Source of the DNA: Chloroflexota bacterium
GTDB lineage: Bacteria > Chloroflexota > Anaerolineae > Aggregatilineales > UBA2796
NCBI GenBank assembly: GCA_021325095.1
Contig: JAJPHV010000001.1
Coordinates: 18,925 to 82,924 of the forward strand
Direction of reading: 5' to 3'
DNA: 64,000 nt
Shown here: in pieces, positions 1 through 9,629 of the stretch
Layout: each line of letters begins with the position of its first letter
Numbering within the stretch: position 1 is the stretch's first letter
Translations under genes and position numbers: made by a program
The notes under the pieces: generated by a model
Told to the model about the DNA's origin: nothing
Databases searched by the model: none
What the model saw: only the letters and a program-made list of their open reading frames with translations

Positions 1-246
1 TTGGTTCGATGGGCAAAGCGCAAGCGATTGACAGGCCCGGAGCGCTGGTATCGCTTGTTGCTCATGGATACTGAGCGGCTTCTGTCCACCCACAACATGC
101 GCCATCCTCTGTTCTACTCGATCACGATTCTCCTCTACGAAATAGCAAGCAGCTTTGCGCCTCGGCGGTACTACGTCCGTAAAGGCGCTGCTGCCAAATA
201 CTCAGTCCGTAGAAGTAATGAACAATTCTATTTAGGTCTCGCCTAG
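1..246 (+). CDS. Hypothetical protein, probably cut by the window edge
   Basis: The frame is open from base 1 (codon TTG) to a stop at 246, so the true start probably lies upstream. The visible 81 residues are basic, with an aromatic central stretch (HPLFYSITILLYEIASSFA) that might be a buried helix. I recognise no family. It lies 11 bases upstream of another small gene and then the integrase, suggesting one transcript. It could also be noncoding. Confidence 0.35.
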   Translation: MVRWAKRKRLTGPERWYRLLLMDTERLLSTHNMRHPLFYSITILLYEIASSFAPRRYYVRKGAAAKYSVRRSNEQFYLGLA

Positions 247-257
247 AGAAAGGAGTT

Positions 258-440
258 ATGTCACCAACCGCAGCGCCTTTTGCTTCTCCATCCCCTATTG
301 AGGAGCGCCAAAAGAAGGTTAAAGGGATTGATTTCCCCCGTGCCTACCACGCGCTCATCAAGGGATTCGTGCAGGTTCAGACCGCACGGAAACTGAAAGA
401 CCTTCGACAGACAGATGAAGCACAAGGAGTGCAGCGATGA
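258..440 (+). CDS. Small protein coupled to integrase A
   Basis: This 60-residue protein has a strong ribosome binding site (AAAGGAG) just before its ATG, and its TGA stop overlaps the integrase ATG in an ATGA junction, so the two are probably translationally coupled. The sequence is mildly basic with an amphipathic C-terminal half (FVQVQTARKLKDLRQ). No family is recognised. Its position suggests a recombination accessory or directionality protein, but that is inference from neighbourhood only. Confidence 0.6.
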   Translation: MSPTAAPFASPSPIEERQKKVKGIDFPRAYHALIKGFVQVQTARKLKDLRQTDEAQGVQR

Positions 441-2806
441 GCCGCCACAATTATAAAAAACAGCCGGAGAGCCAAGCCTTCCCCAAAGGGGCGAGTGAAC
501 TACCCACTAACCGTCCTGTCGCCGTGTACTATCGCCAGTCTACCGATGGGCAGATTGGTAACGTCTCAACCGCCATGCAGACTATCGACATGGTGAAGTA
601 TCTGGAACAGCGTGGTTGGGCTAAAGACAACATCATCATGATCGACATGGATGGTGGTATCAGTGGGACAACTAAGATTGATGAGCGTCCCGGTATGAGA
701 AGTCTCTTTGACCTGATTACCGATGGCAAACTCGGCGCGGTAGCGTGCCAAGATGAAGACCGCTTGTTTCGGGATGTGACCCAAATTCAGGTCAACACCT
801 TTATCCATGCCTGTAAAGAAACTGGCACGATGGTCTTAACCCCAAGCATGGTCTATGACTTCGCTCACCCGGAAATGGGAACATTCTATGTCCGTCAATT
901 CCGCTTCAAATCGGAAATGTCTGCCGAGTACATCATCTCGTATATCAAAGGACGGCTGCATCCCGCCAAGAAGCGCCTGATGATGGAAGGTAAGTGGGCA
1001 GGTTGGAGCGTTCCACTTGGGTTTTTAATCGACATGCGAAAAACGCTGGTCGATGGTAGCGCCAACCCGATGTATCGCAAGTACACCCCGTATGAACCGT
1101 TCGCTCAGATCGTGCGGGAGTGGTACAGCATTTTTCTGGGCAATGCAGGCAACATTCATGCGACGGTCAAACATATTTACGAGAACGGCCCGTACTACCC
1201 CGACCCCAAGACCACCACTGTTCCTGATGGGTTTCGGTTTGTTCCCTCGTATCGCCTGCGTAACTACGGCAAAGGCTATTGTTTAGGTGATGTAGGTTTG
1301 GTGGGATTATTCAGCAATGCCGCCTACATCGGACACTGGGCAGTCAACGATGTGATTGTCATCAAGGACAACCACCCACCCATTCTTGATGAGAAGACGT
1401 TCTTTCAGGCATTTAACTACCTGTCTGCATTCACGCTGGATGGACACCCAAATCCCGACTATAACCCGTACCAACAGAACGCTCGACCCACACTGGAAGA
1501 ACACCGCCGCGTGGAGCGGCCACTCTTCTCTGGAATGCTCTTTAGCGAAGTGAATGGGAAAATTCGCCGGGCAGCCACAAACTACAAAAGCAAATTTGAG
1601 CAGTACGCCTACGCCGTGTACAACCCATACCCGATTGAAAGCGTACTGTGGTGGAAACGGGCGGACTTCATTGATGCAGGACTATCCAAACTCCTCTTGG
1701 AGAAACTCGAAGTCACCTTCAACGCCGAGGAATGGCAACAGCGACTTGATGAGTTCAAGGGCGAGTTTGATAAAGAACGCCGCTACAAGCAGAAGCAACT
1801 TGATGCTTTGCAACAGACGATGGACAACTTGCTCTTAAGCCTCGAAAACCTTGACCACCCAGAGATGATTAAACGTGTTCAGGCTCGCTATACCGAGGCT
1901 GAAAAAGAACACAAACGGCTGACCGAAGATGTGTTTTCGGCGACAGCGGAGATGGCACGCATCGAAGCGCTCTCATCCCTGCGAGAGATATGCACGCCTG
2001 CCTTGAACAATTGGGACGACATGCCCCGTGAAGACAAAATCGTGGTCATCCAGTCTTTTATTGACCGGGTGATGGTTGAGCCACTTGAGGGGCAAGCCGT
2101 TCGGCTGATCGTTGAATGGCGTGACGGTAGCACGGATGAAATCTCCCTTGCCCGACAAGGCACGACCTATCTGCAATGGCTCAAGACCGAAGAAGCACGG
2201 TTGTTTTCGCTGGTTGATGAAGGTGCGTCACAGCTTGAGATTTGCTCAGTGTTTCCAAATAGAACTTGGGACGCGATTCGCCAGAAGGTTTGGTCTGTAC
2301 GAGGTAAAGGGTCGCTGCAAGTCTCACCAATGCCCATCAAGGATGATGAAACCTATACCGATTACCTCAAGCGCACCAATGGCAGCACCGGAGCATACAA
2401 AGCCCGAAACGGTGAGCGATGGCATCAAAAAGACCTCGATACGCTCAAGCACATGGTCGAAAGCGGAGCGTCACAAGTAGACATTGCCGCCGCGTTCCCC
2501 CATCGGAATTGGGGCAGACTACGCGCTACGATCACCAAAGTGTGTGGCAGTGAAGCAAACGTGCCCGGTGCAGCAGTCGAGAATGGCAAATCAGGAGAAA
2601 TTCGCAAGTATGAGACCTACGAGATGTACTTGCTTAGGAAGCAGCGGGAGAGCCAACAACAGGAGCAAGAAAACGTAGAAACCAATACACTAGAAGCAGG
2701 AGAGGATGCCTTTGCATGTGCGACAACTCAAAATCATCGAGATAGAGCACGCCCCTGTGGGCCAGACTCACTTCGCCAGGGCGTGGGATGCTGCCGCCCC
2801 CGATGA
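437..2806 (+). CDS. Large serine recombinase (integrase of element A)
   Basis: A 789-residue site-specific recombinase that would exchange DNA strands through a serine-DNA link to move element A in and out of comM. The resolvase catalytic domain covers about residues 27-170, with the serine in YYRQST (Ser35) and the arginine motif EDRLFRD (107-113). A recombinase domain follows, and a coiled coil at about 440-515. The usual zinc-ribbon cysteines are absent. Two tandem helix-turn-helix-like repeats (about 584-621 and 665-700) share the pattern GASQ..I...FP.R.W. The last 24 or so residues are encoded by the antisense strand of comM, so the native C-terminus in the excised element must differ. 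It is a homologue of the element C integrase at 59539. Confidence 0.93.
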   Translation: MSRHNYKKQPESQAFPKGASELPTNRPVAVYYRQSTDGQIGNVSTAMQTIDMVKYLEQRGWAKDNIIMIDMDGGISGTTKIDERPGMRSLFDLITDGKLGAVACQDEDRLFRDVTQIQVNTFIHACKETGTMVLTPSMVYDFAHPEMGTFYVRQFRFKSEMSAEYIISYIKGRLHPAKKRLMMEGKWAGWSVPLGFLIDMRKTLVDGSANPMYRKYTPYEPFAQIVREWYSIFLGNAGNIHATVKHIYENGPYYPDPKTTTVPDGFRFVPSYRLRNYGKGYCLGDVGLVGLFSNAAYIGHWAVNDVIVIKDNHPPILDEKTFFQAFNYLSAFTLDGHPNPDYNPYQQNARPTLEEHRRVERPLFSGMLFSEVNGKIRRAATNYKSKFEQYAYAVYNPYPIESVLWWKRADFIDAGLSKLLLEKLEVTFNAEEWQQRLDEFKGEFDKERRYKQKQLDALQQTMDNLLLSLENLDHPEMIKRVQARYTEAEKEHKRLTEDVFSATAEMARIEALSSLREICTPALNNWDDMPREDKIVVIQSFIDRVMVEPLEGQAVRLIVEWRDGSTDEISLARQGTTYLQWLKTEEARLFSLVDEGASQLEICSVFPNRTWDAIRQKVWSVRGKGSLQVSPMPIKDDETYTDYLKRTNGSTGAYKARNGERWHQKDLDTLKHMVESGASQVDIAAAFPHRNWGRLRATITKVCGSEANVPGAAVENGKSGEIRKYETYEMYLLRKQRESQQQEQENVETNTLEAGEDAFACATTQNHRDRARPCGPDSLRQGVGCCRPR
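2720..2745. other. Attachment junction, element A right end / comM
   Basis: Reading the minus strand, comM sequence encoding GVLYLD stops at about 2734 and element sequence begins. The target lies in the codons of the ComM Walker B motif (normally VLFLDE). The other end of A is outside the window, so the exact core cannot be defined by comparing both ends. Confidence 0.75.
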
Positions 2807-3062
2807 GACCAGCCTGACTGATGGTGTGGTGCGGCGCACGGAAAGGCCGGCGCTGCACGAGCGCTTTGCCGGGCGGGAGCTTGTCGGCTACTGAATAGAT
2901 GCGCGTCACCTCCAGCGCTTCCTGGGGCGAGAGCGGCGGCAGGATGCCCGGCAGTGCTCGCGCGATCAGCGTTTTACCCGCGCCAGGAGGGCCGGCCATG
3001 AGCAGGTGGTGGTTGCCCGCTGCGGCCACTTCCATCGCACGTTTCATGTACTCCTGTCCTTT
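2734..3062 (-). pseudogene. comM: comM fragment 3 (Walker A region)
   Basis: An internal piece of ComM/YifB, an AAA+ helicase related to magnesium chelatase that promotes branch migration in natural transformation. It encodes [19 protein letters not shown], then the Walker A loop GPPGAGKT, and stops just at the Walker B strand (VLYLD). About 110 codons are present without internal stops. It is cut on the right by element B at codons for DIKGQE and on the left by element A. It follows in frame from the fragment at 45179-45448. No promoter or start belongs to this piece, so it is not expected to give a working protein while the elements are in place. Confidence 0.93.
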
Positions 3063-4798
3063 GACGTGCTCACTACCGGATCAGGCGCGATTGGGAAAAA
3101 GCCCTCTGCAATGACTCCCTTTATCTCAAACCAGCCCTCTTTGGTATTGAGTACAATTTCATCCACAAGCAGTTTAACCAACTGGTGTTTGAGAGTAAAT
3201 GGCGCATTTGCTAGGTCAACGGAGTTCCTCGCCTGGTCAAGTAGCCGTATGGTAGCCTCCTTTTTCTCTGCTAACTCTTCGGGGGTTAGTACCTGGCTGC
3301 GAAGGTGCTGCAACTCACGGGCCAGGGTGTCGCGCTGTTTTGTTAAGCACTGCCTCTCTGCTGCAAATTCCTCCGCCGTGAATGCTTCTGCCAGGTATGC
3401 TTTATAGAGCTTGTCAGCTTCCGCTGCCTTCTGCCTTATCTCGCGTTCAACGAATGCGATTTGTTCGTGCACTGCCTTCACAGCATCTCCGGCGTACTTT
3501 GCATCAATCGCTGCCGCGACAATCTCAGGATTCAGAAGCGCCTCGGAAATTACAGCCCATACACGAGCATCCAAAACTTCGCAGCGGATACTTGGCTGTC
3601 CGCAAGGCTTTGCCGCACGTTTAGCCGGGGTCGTGTGGATTTTTGAACAAAAGTATCGCTGCACCTGCTTGTATTGTCGTTGCTGCGGGCGGATTGAAGA
3701 TGTATGCCCGTGATAGCGCCAGCCGCATGTGGCACAGCGGATCAGGCCAGTCAAAAGGTACGTATACCGTTTGTTGCGCCTGGCAAAGCCCTTGTTCTTG
3801 AACAGATTCTTGTTCGCCAGTTCCCACGTTGCCTCATCAACGATGGCAGGGACTTTTGTCCGAATCCACTCTGACTCTGGCCTCTCGCACGACCTCCACT
3901 TGCGTATCGGTATCCCGTTTTTGTCCGGGACGGTTATCCGTTCTCGGCGGTATCGATTGGCAATGTATTCACCCTTGTAGAGCGGATTCCTAATGATTTT
4001 AATAATCGTTCGCCCTCCCCATGTTGCTGCGCGGGGTGGTTTGAAGCGTCGGTCAACCTTTGCTCGCTCATCGAGCGCTTTCACCAGTTCATATGAGGAC
4101 ATGCCCTTGTTGGCAATAGCATCGTAGATGAAGCGAATAACAATGGCAGTATCCTCGCAAATGGCATAGCACGTTTCCTTGCGAGCCTCAATTGTATTTT
4201 GGCGGCCTTGGGGGTCAACCAGTTTTAGGCCAAGCGCAGGAATTTTGGTCGTGATGCGGCCTCGCTTGGCTTTCTTAAGCATCCCCTCCCGCATTCGCTC
4301 TATTTCGTGCTCCATGCCCTCCTGGGCGATCATACCCATGACTGCCCGTTCAACTCGTGAATAAAAGGGTTTCCAGAATACGTCCTTAATGCCGTGTTCT
4401 CGCATCTCATGAAGCAAATAGCCCTGATGCCAATCAGCGTTTCTCGATAGGCGATCCAGGTGTTCCATCACAATGACATCAGCGCGCCGATTCTGTGATC
4501 GGATTTCTGCTCGCAACTTCGACAAGGCAGGCCGCCCTTCAAATTCAAAGCCGGAATCATCGTCGGCAAAAACGAGATCCCAGGGGATTTTGTAGCCTTT
4601 TTCAGTGGCAACCTGGTGGCAATGCTCTATCTGACGGGGAAGACCTGAACGGCCTTCTTCTGCCTGGCCGTCGCTTGAAACACGGATGTAGAGGTACGCG
4701 GGCGTTCCGTTGGGATCGCCGATTGAACCATTTGTAGCCAGCGCATCAAAGTCATCCTTAAACGCTTGCAAGGACTTTGGCTTTGCCATGAGGTACAA
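3044..4798 (-). CDS. Large serine recombinase (integrase of element B)
   Basis: A 584-residue recombinase. The catalytic domain lies near the N-terminus with YIRVSSDGQ (Ser41) and the DRLSR arginine motif. A recombinase domain follows, then a zinc ribbon ([12 protein letters not shown] ... YFCSK ... KPCG) and a C-terminal coiled coil. It is only distantly related to the integrases of A and C. The start is uncertain: TTG at 4798 or ATG at 4789. The last residues (after STSKD) are encoded by comM antisense. In the circular element the frame would instead continue through the right end of B for 31 more codons to a stop at 45079-45081, giving about 613 residues. Confidence 0.93.
   Translation of the reverse strand: MYLMAKPKSLQAFKDDFDALATNGSIGDPNGTPAYLYIRVSSDGQAEEGRSGLPRQIEHCHQVATEKGYKIPWDLVFADDDSGFEFEGRPALSKLRAEIRSQNRRADVIVMEHLDRLSRNADWHQGYLLHEMREHGIKDVFWKPFYSRVERAVMGMIAQEGMEHEIERMREGMLKKAKRGRITTKIPALGLKLVDPQGRQNTIEARKETCYAICEDTAIVIRFIYDAIANKGMSSYELVKALDERAKVDRRFKPPRAATWGGRTIIKIIRNPLYKGEYIANRYRRERITVPDKNGIPIRKWRSCERPESEWIRTKVPAIVDEATWELANKNLFKNKGFARRNKRYTYLLTGLIRCATCGWRYHGHTSSIRPQQRQYKQVQRYFCSKIHTTPAKRAAKPCGQPSIRCEVLDARVWAVISEALLNPEIVAAAIDAKYAGDAVKAVHEQIAFVEREIRQKAAEADKLYKAYLAEAFTAEEFAAERQCLTKQRDTLARELQHLRSQVLTPEELAEKKEATIRLLDQARNSVDLANAPFTLKHQLVKLLVDEIVLNTKEGWFEIKGVIAEGFFPIAPDPVVSTSKDRST
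3057..3082. other. Attachment site, element B left end
   Basis: The six-base core TCCTTT (3057-3062) is also present at the right end of B (45179-45184). Just inside is the arm at 3068-3082, GCTCACTACCGGATC, which is the near-complement of the arm at 45157-45171. Joined, the two form an imperfect palindromic attP centred on the core, as expected for a serine integrase site. Confidence 0.85.
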
Positions 4799-4830
4799 TC
4801 CTCGTTTGTTCAGTTTACGGACTGGACGAG

Positions 4831-4867
4831 CCGCCTAGCGTTTGCCTACCAAGCCGTCGCTAGGCGG
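4831..4867. promoter_or_regulatory. Ten-base-pair inverted repeat between excisionase and integrase
   Basis: CCGCCTAGCG and its exact complement CGCTAGGCGG are separated by 17 bases. It lies in the gap between the excisionase-like gene and the recombinase gene, both read leftward. There is no T-run, so an operator, attenuator or accessory recombination site is more likely than a terminator. Confidence 0.5.
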
Positions 4868-4907
4868 TAATAATCTCAGCAGCACACTGTGCTGCCCCTA
4901 ACAATAT

Positions 4908-5138
4908 CTATCCACCTCCTTCCTCGCCTTCTGGTTTTGCTGGATACCGGATTGCCATGTCAGGCCGATAGTCTTCTCGCTTCCAGCGCTCTATATCGCT
5001 GGCATAAACAAAACGGCTCCGGCCAAGTTTCACGCTCTTTATCTTGCCGCTCCTGGCCGCAAGAAACATGGTGCTGCGCGCAACACCTGCGCGCTTTGCG
5101 GCTTCTGGCACTGGTAGTAGCTCATTCACGTCATCCAT
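4908..5138 (-). CDS. Excisionase / MerR-like helix-turn-helix protein
   Basis: A 76-residue DNA-binding protein of the HTH_17/excisionase type. Residues 8-50 form the winged helix: LLPVPEAAKRAGVARSTMF, then KLGRSRFVYASDIERWKRE. The ATG at 5138 opens directly on this domain. It sits 110 bases upstream of the element B recombinase and in the same direction, so the likely role is control of excision direction or of integrase expression. The function is inferred from family and position. Confidence 0.75.
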   Translation of the reverse strand: MDDVNELLPVPEAAKRAGVARSTMFLAARSGKIKSVKLGRSRFVYASDIERWKREDYRPDMAIRYPAKPEGEEGGG

Positions 5139-5699
5139 CGTAAGACCTGTGTTTTACATTGTCAAGGGTAATGCGACAAACTCTAACCTTACAAGACCAA
5201 AAAGGACAAGGGCACTGCTACTGAAGTTTGTTCGCCTCACCGTGCATTTCCTGGTTATGCTCACACTCATGCTGACCACCTACGTTTGTGGCGTCTAACA
5301 TTTGTAGTAACCAACTGATGAGTTCCAGCGTTGCAAAAACAACAACTCGTGGAATCTGCCTGACATCACTGGTTTCTCTAGGTGTCCTATGAGTTGAAGC
5401 CATTCCTGGTTGTCCCCTCGTCACACAAACCCCACACCTTTTCGGCGAATATTTCTTTGGTAACGCACGGGTCTAGCAACTCGCCTTTTGCGGTGATGGT
5501 GCGCTAGACTGAGAGGGCGCGAAGTGTTTTCCTTTCGTAGTCCACACGGCAAGCTGGACTGCGACGCGCCGTATGCTGGCAACTACGGTGTGATCCCTGC
5601 CATACCCGTGCCAGTAAGGTTTGACAGGTGATTAAGCGAAGCCTTCGCACATGGGCTGCCCGATCAAGAGGGTAGCCCATTTTATGGGTTTATGGGGCG
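5139..5699. other. Intergenic region with hairpins
   Basis: No convincing gene is seen in these 560 bases. There is a perfect small palindrome GCGAAGCCTTCGC (5637-5649), directly followed by a hairpin with arms TGGGCTGCCC and GGGTAGCCCA (about 5651-5680) and then TTTTA, which looks like a terminator. A further pair of complementary 7-mers (GTCTAGC / GCTAGAC) lies at about 5470-5511. Confidence 0.5.
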
Positions 5700-6620
5700 T
5701 TACCCCTGCGGAAACAGTGAGTGCAATCCCGACCTCTGAGCAATCTGCCAAACAGGAGCCACCAGAATATCAGTATCCGGGCGCTGAATATCAGACAGCA
5801 ATGCGAACCAAAATCGGTTCTCACCGCCCGCCGCTTCGGTAGTTGCCTTGAGATTTGCCAGCCGCCGCTCCCCTAACGTGACCGTCAGGACACGCAGGGA
5901 TCGCGTGCCATAGCGCGCTTCATACTTTCCGCCTCGGTGATACTCGATATATGCCTCAATCTTCGTTTTGAACCGGGAATTTTGCTCCGTTGCTCTATCG
6001 AGTTCGAGCATGAAGTGCGTGGTTCCCTGGGGCGTGCCGGAGACAACAAAATAGCCATCGGGCAGTATGGCGGCTGGCTCCTTGTGGCCTTTGAGCGAAA
6101 CCCGGTCATAGCCGCTGCTTTTTATTTCAGTTTCCCCTGTCCAGCGCAGCCCATACCCATGACTGCGGCAAGCAAGCTCAACCGCAAGCCTTACCTCACT
6201 GATTGCAATTGAATGCTCAAGGAATTCATTGCGAAGGTCACGGCTGGATGCGTACCATTTCGGCTCAATCCCGTACTGAATCCGCAGCGCCTCCGCGCCT
6301 CTATGCCCTAGCGAGTAGATGGCAGTCGAGTTCTGCAACCCGCCTCGTGTTGGCAAAAAGTGGCGTTCCAAATAGTGGTTGTCAAACATTTTTGCCAAAG
6401 TTCTGGCGGCTCTGCTGCGTGCGCCTGGGTTCACACCAAAAAACAGCCGTTGTATCTGCCCCTGCGTCATTACACGGTACTCGTAGACGGCCTTAACGAT
6501 CTCGCACACGCGCTCGGTTTCTACCATACGCGGCGGATTCTCAGCGCGTTGGTCGCGCCGCCGCCGTTGGCGCGGCTTTGAGTTTTCTCCGGTCTGGTAG
6601 CTTGATTTTGTCGTCTGCAT
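5700..6620 (-). CDS. Replication-relaxation family protein
   Basis: A 306-residue protein of the Replic_Relax family (PF13814), known from plasmids and conjugative elements of actinobacteria and Chloroflexota. The N-terminal part resembles a winged helix (ERVCEIVKAVYEYRVMTQGQ...RTLAKMFDNHYLER). The C-terminal half has the family pattern LPDGYFVVSG ... FMLELDRATE ... FKTKIEAYIEYH, which may be a nuclease-like fold. The ATG at 6620 is chosen because it has a good ribosome binding site (GAGGACAGG) 13 bases after the ATPase stop. It probably shares an operon with the ATPase and acts in element replication or transfer. Confidence 0.8.
   Translation of the reverse strand: MQTTKSSYQTGENSKPRQRRRRDQRAENPPRMVETERVCEIVKAVYEYRVMTQGQIQRLFFGVNPGARSRAARTLAKMFDNHYLERHFLPTRGGLQNSTAIYSLGHRGAEALRIQYGIEPKWYASSRDLRNEFLEHSIAISEVRLAVELACRSHGYGLRWTGETEIKSSGYDRVSLKGHKEPAAILPDGYFVVSGTPQGTTHFMLELDRATEQNSRFKTKIEAYIEYHRGGKYEARYGTRSLRVLTVTLGERRLANLKATTEAAGGENRFWFALLSDIQRPDTDILVAPVWQIAQRSGLHSLFPQG
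5778..5833. repeat. 56-bp segment copied in inverted orientation at 22585-22640
   Basis: This segment near the 3' end of the replication-relaxation gene is found again, base for base in reverse complement, at 22585-22640. The similarity stops sharply at both ends. Confidence 0.9.
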
Positions 6621-6633
6621 CCTGTCCTCGCCA

Positions 6634-8175
6634 CTATACGTCAAAGAACTCGCTGTAGTCCAGTGTGTCGTCGTCATCCTTTCCATTTTTGGCTGTGCCT
6701 GGGAGCAACAGAAGTGGCTTACGTGGTTTCGCCTCTGCCTTACTCCCCTGCTTCGCCACTCCCGCTCGCTTGGCAAGAGCCATCTCTTGGGCCAAGAGAA
6801 GTCCTGGGAGAGCCTGAGCGTTGGGCAAGTCTTCGATGTTGGCAACTGACAGAGTGCGGATCAGGTGTGCGCCGGGCTGCCCTCGCTGCTTCCACCACAC
6901 CATGCGGTCTGGAAGCTGCGTAAGACGCCTGATCTCCTGCTCGTATAGTTCCTGCATGGGTGTCCACACAATTTCCTGCTCGGTGGTGTACGGAAACCAC
7001 TTAATACCAGTGGGCACGCGACGCTGTTTAACTTCCTTTGGTTGATTTAGAGGCGGCGTGAATAGCTCTCGCACGATAACCTGCGCGTCATGGTCTGACA
7101 GACGAAAAGAGAAAATCGATTGGACAGTGTTTATGACTGAGCGGATTAGTGGCTCAGTCTTCGGGTTTCCCGCCACCTCCTGGGTCACGAGTGACAGCGA
7201 TAAACCATATTTGCGGCTTTGGGCAATGATGCGGATCATCGCCTCGCTCATGTACGCCGTGAACTCATCACAGATCAGATAAAACTGTGTCCTCTCGTGG
7301 TCGGCTAAATGCTGGCGGCTGTACCCGGCCTGCTCGAACGCCGAGATAAGAAACGCGCACAACAGGGCGCTTGCCCCTTCTCCAAGCACACCCTTTGGTG
7401 CATTCACCAGCACAATCGCGCCCATGTCCATGAGTTCCCGAATGTTGACTGTGGCTGGCCCGCCGAACATTGCTGCAATGGCCGGGAGTGCCACAAAGCG
7501 GCCCAAACGGTTGAGCGTACTTTCAACCATTGCGAGGGCTTCCCTTTCGCTGCCGTTTCGCGCCTGAGCGGGAAATTCTGTCAGAAAATATTGGTTAAGT
7601 TCGGCGTGATTGAGCGACGAAACAATACGCTCTCGGAATGCTCGGTCTGTCAGAAATTGCGGTACGTCAACTAAACTACGCTTGGCAAGCGATAGTGCTA
7701 GGAATGTGTGGTACGACACACGGTACATGCGCACAACGGTTGTCGGTTCTTCGTGGAAAACGGTGGTAATGAGGTGGGCAAGATTATCGGCTTTTTGTTC
7801 AGCAACATCACCGGGGTATAGCTGCAACGGGTTCACCCGTGCCGACCATTGGTGCGTGGGGTCAAAGATGTACAGTAACTCATTGATCGCCGGGTACTGC
7901 TGCGACAAGGCCGCCAGACGCACCCTCATGTTTCTTGTCAGGTCGCCTGTGTTGTCGATGATGGCGTAGCCGCTTTTAGAATGGCCTGTGACGCGCCGTA
8001 GTGCATCCAGAACCGCCAGACTTTCGATCAGCCTACTTTTGCCACTTCCTGTCGCGCCAATGGTTAACGAGTGCCGTCCTCGAATGGCGTCGGGAAGGCC
8101 CATCGGCCCTCCCAAACGCTGGTTGGCAGTCTCGGCCAATAGTTCATTCCAGGGCCAGGGAAGTTTAGGCTGCAC
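6634..8175 (-). CDS. HerA/TraG-like DNA-translocating ATPase
   Basis: A 513-residue P-loop ATPase of the FtsK-HerA superfamily, like type IV secretion coupling proteins. Walker A is TIGATGSGKSRL (about residues 38-49 from the GTG start) and Walker B is FYLICDEFTAYM, followed by the sensor-like segment SLSLVTQEV. The GTG at 8175 has the ribosome binding site GAGGAGG and overlaps the previous gene by 11 bases. There are no clear TM segments, but the gene just upstream encodes a two-TM protein that could anchor it. With the replication-relaxation protein it suggests DNA transfer. Chromosome-like DNA pumping is an alternative. Confidence 0.85.
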   Translation of the reverse strand: MQPKLPWPWNELLAETANQRLGGPMGLPDAIRGRHSLTIGATGSGKSRLIESLAVLDALRRVTGHSKSGYAIIDNTGDLTRNMRVRLAALSQQYPAINELLYIFDPTHQWSARVNPLQLYPGDVAEQKADNLAHLITTVFHEEPTTVVRMYRVSYHTFLALSLAKRSLVDVPQFLTDRAFRERIVSSLNHAELNQYFLTEFPAQARNGSEREALAMVESTLNRLGRFVALPAIAAMFGGPATVNIRELMDMGAIVLVNAPKGVLGEGASALLCAFLISAFEQAGYSRQHLADHERTQFYLICDEFTAYMSEAMIRIIAQSRKYGLSLSLVTQEVAGNPKTEPLIRSVINTVQSIFSFRLSDHDAQVIVRELFTPPLNQPKEVKQRRVPTGIKWFPYTTEQEIVWTPMQELYEQEIRRLTQLPDRMVWWKQRGQPGAHLIRTLSVANIEDLPNAQALPGLLLAQEMALAKRAGVAKQGSKAEAKPRKPLLLLPGTAKNGKDDDDTLDYSEFFDV

Positions 8176-8488
8176 GATCCACCTCCTCGCCAAACAAAGT
8201 TTCTGTCGCCCAATCAATCGTGTTCTCCGCGCCGTTGTCTGAGAGGTCGATGCCTGCGCCATACAGTGAACGCAAAATACTGTCGGTGGACAGCCCCCCG
8301 GTTAGCTCATCCTCAAGTTGCTGGTATTCCTGTTCTGCGGCCTGGTAGTAGCGCTGGTAGATGACGATGGCAATGACGCCTGTGATGGCAAGGTATACCA
8401 AGAGCAATATCCCCAGAAGGATTCCCAAAATGGCAACGGCAATGAGCACTGCTATCAATCCCGCCAGTTCATCAACTGCCCTTTCCAT
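8165..8488 (-). CDS. Two-TM membrane protein, transfer operon
   Basis: A 107-residue protein with two closely spaced hydrophobic helices between about residues 8 and 46 (LAGLIAVLIAVAILGILLG...), then an acidic cytosolic tail. Its ATG abuts the stop of the upstream gene (TAGATG), and its stop overlaps the ATPase start. I recognise no family. The tight packing suggests it forms a membrane complex with the ATPase. Confidence 0.7.
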   Translation of the reverse strand: MERAVDELAGLIAVLIAVAILGILLGILLLVYLAITGVIAIVIYQRYYQAAEQEYQQLEDELTGGLSTDSILRSLYGAGIDLSDNGAENTIDWATETLFGEEVDRAA

Positions 8489-9265
8489 CTAGAACCTATC
8501 CTTCCTGCTGTGGTTGCCGTTACTGTTGGTGCTTTCTTTCAGTGGAAGGTCTTGGTCGTTAGCTTTTTGCTGCTGGCTGAGGCCAGGATCTGACTTTACG
8601 GTTTCAGATTTGCCTGTCTCCTGGGTCAGCGCATGGAGGGCCGAAAGGTAGAGTTCCTTCACATTGAATCCAAAGCCACTGGTTCCCAGACTAGCCTCTG
8701 CCAGGACGTGTTCAGCCAGTTGCGCCTGGTTCGCCTGGAAGATGACCTGATGGTGCGGAGGAAGTTGGGCCATGATGTCCTTTTCAATCTCAGCCAATTC
8801 GATCAAGATGTGCCCTACGGCTTGGCTGGCTGCTGGAATGAGCAAACCTGCTGTCTCGATTTTGTCAAGGTGTAGCGTCCCCCTGGTGCGTATCTCGTCC
8901 CGCTTGAGTATGCCCTCCGCCCGTTGTGCCATCGCATTTCGTAGTGCCTCAACCTGCCCCGGCCCTAAAGCCACAGAGAGGCGCTCACGCTCCGCACTAC
9001 TCATCCCCGATGCCATGCCCTGCAAACTTTGCAGGTCTGGCAGGCCCGCTCGTGCCCGTTGAACGTAGTTTTTCTTCGTATCCATGTGCCGTCTTCCCCG
9101 ACCTGAGCCGTGTCTCGGTACTTCGGTCATAAACAGATAGGGCGCGTAGGTTTTGAAAATGCGTGTCTGCCGCCGCTCCCGTTTGAGGGCGATCCGCTCG
9201 ATCAGGACGGCGATCAAAAGCAGCGCAATTGCCAAAAACAGCAGTGTTTGTAGGTTTGCGTGCAT
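8489..9265 (-). CDS. Membrane-anchored hypothetical protein, transfer operon
   Basis: A 258-residue protein with one N-terminal TM helix (LLFLAIALLLIAVLIERIA) followed by a basic stretch and a long helical, charged cytosolic region. A strong ribosome binding site (GAGAGGAG) precedes the ATG at 9265. The C-terminal 40 residues are low-complexity Gln/Asn/Ser. No family is recognised. Its position directly upstream of the two-TM protein and the ATPase suggests a structural role in the same complex. Confidence 0.65.
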   Translation of the reverse strand: MHANLQTLLFLAIALLLIAVLIERIALKRERRQTRIFKTYAPYLFMTEVPRHGSGRGRRHMDTKKNYVQRARAGLPDLQSLQGMASGMSSAERERLSVALGPGQVEALRNAMAQRAEGILKRDEIRTRGTLHLDKIETAGLLIPAASQAVGHILIELAEIEKDIMAQLPPHHQVIFQANQAQLAEHVLAEASLGTSGFGFNVKELYLSALHALTQETGKSETVKSDPGLSQQQKANDQDLPLKESTNSNGNHSRKDRF

Positions 9266-9282
9266 CTACTCACTCCTCTCGC

Positions 9283-9528
9283 CTACAGGTCGTCGTAAAT
9301 TCCGCGCCTGACGTTATCGCTACCTGCCAGGATTGCCTCTCTGAGTGCCAGTCTCATCTGAGCGTCCACTTCCAGCGCTCTATCAGGGTTTGCCATCTTT
9401 GCCTTTACAACAGTGCTGGCGTATAACTGCTTCAAGGCTGTCCGATTTCCTGACTGGATAAGCCCTGTGGCCTGCTGCCGAAACTCCGAAACAGGGTCGC
9501 GTCGTTCAGTTTTTCCAAAACCAAACAC
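9283..9528 (-). CDS. Small helical hypothetical protein
   Basis: This 81-residue protein has a GTG start at 9528 after AAAGGATG. It is mostly alpha-helical by composition (FRQQATGLIQSGNRTALKQL...), with no TM segment or known motif. The gap to the next gene is 17 bases. It is part of the minus-strand transfer-type cluster. Confidence 0.6.
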   Translation of the reverse strand: MFGFGKTERRDPVSEFRQQATGLIQSGNRTALKQLYASTVVKAKMANPDRALEVDAQMRLALREAILAGSDNVRRGIYDDL

Positions 9529-9629
9529 TGCGTCACATCCTTTCTCTACACGAGTTGGTCAAACGACTGTGAGCGGGCGAAGACTGGCAACTGCGCCTGC
9601 TCATGCACATCGAACGTTTATGGAACTGG

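Larger units (their letters stand above)
1..2735. mobile_element. Integrative element A, right end only
   Basis: This is the right-hand end of an integrative element whose left end lies outside the window. It ends in a large serine recombinase reading toward the comM fragment at 2734-3062. The boundary is set by the point where the minus-strand comM reading frame (ending GVLYLD) changes to unrelated sequence. Only two other small reading frames are visible, so its cargo is unknown. It is a separate insertion from element B because a comM piece lies between them. Confidence 0.8.

Noticed and set aside
2634..2733. Extension of the comM fragment leftward to a stop at 2634
   Set aside because: After GVLYLD the frame reads element A DNA and no longer resembles ComM.
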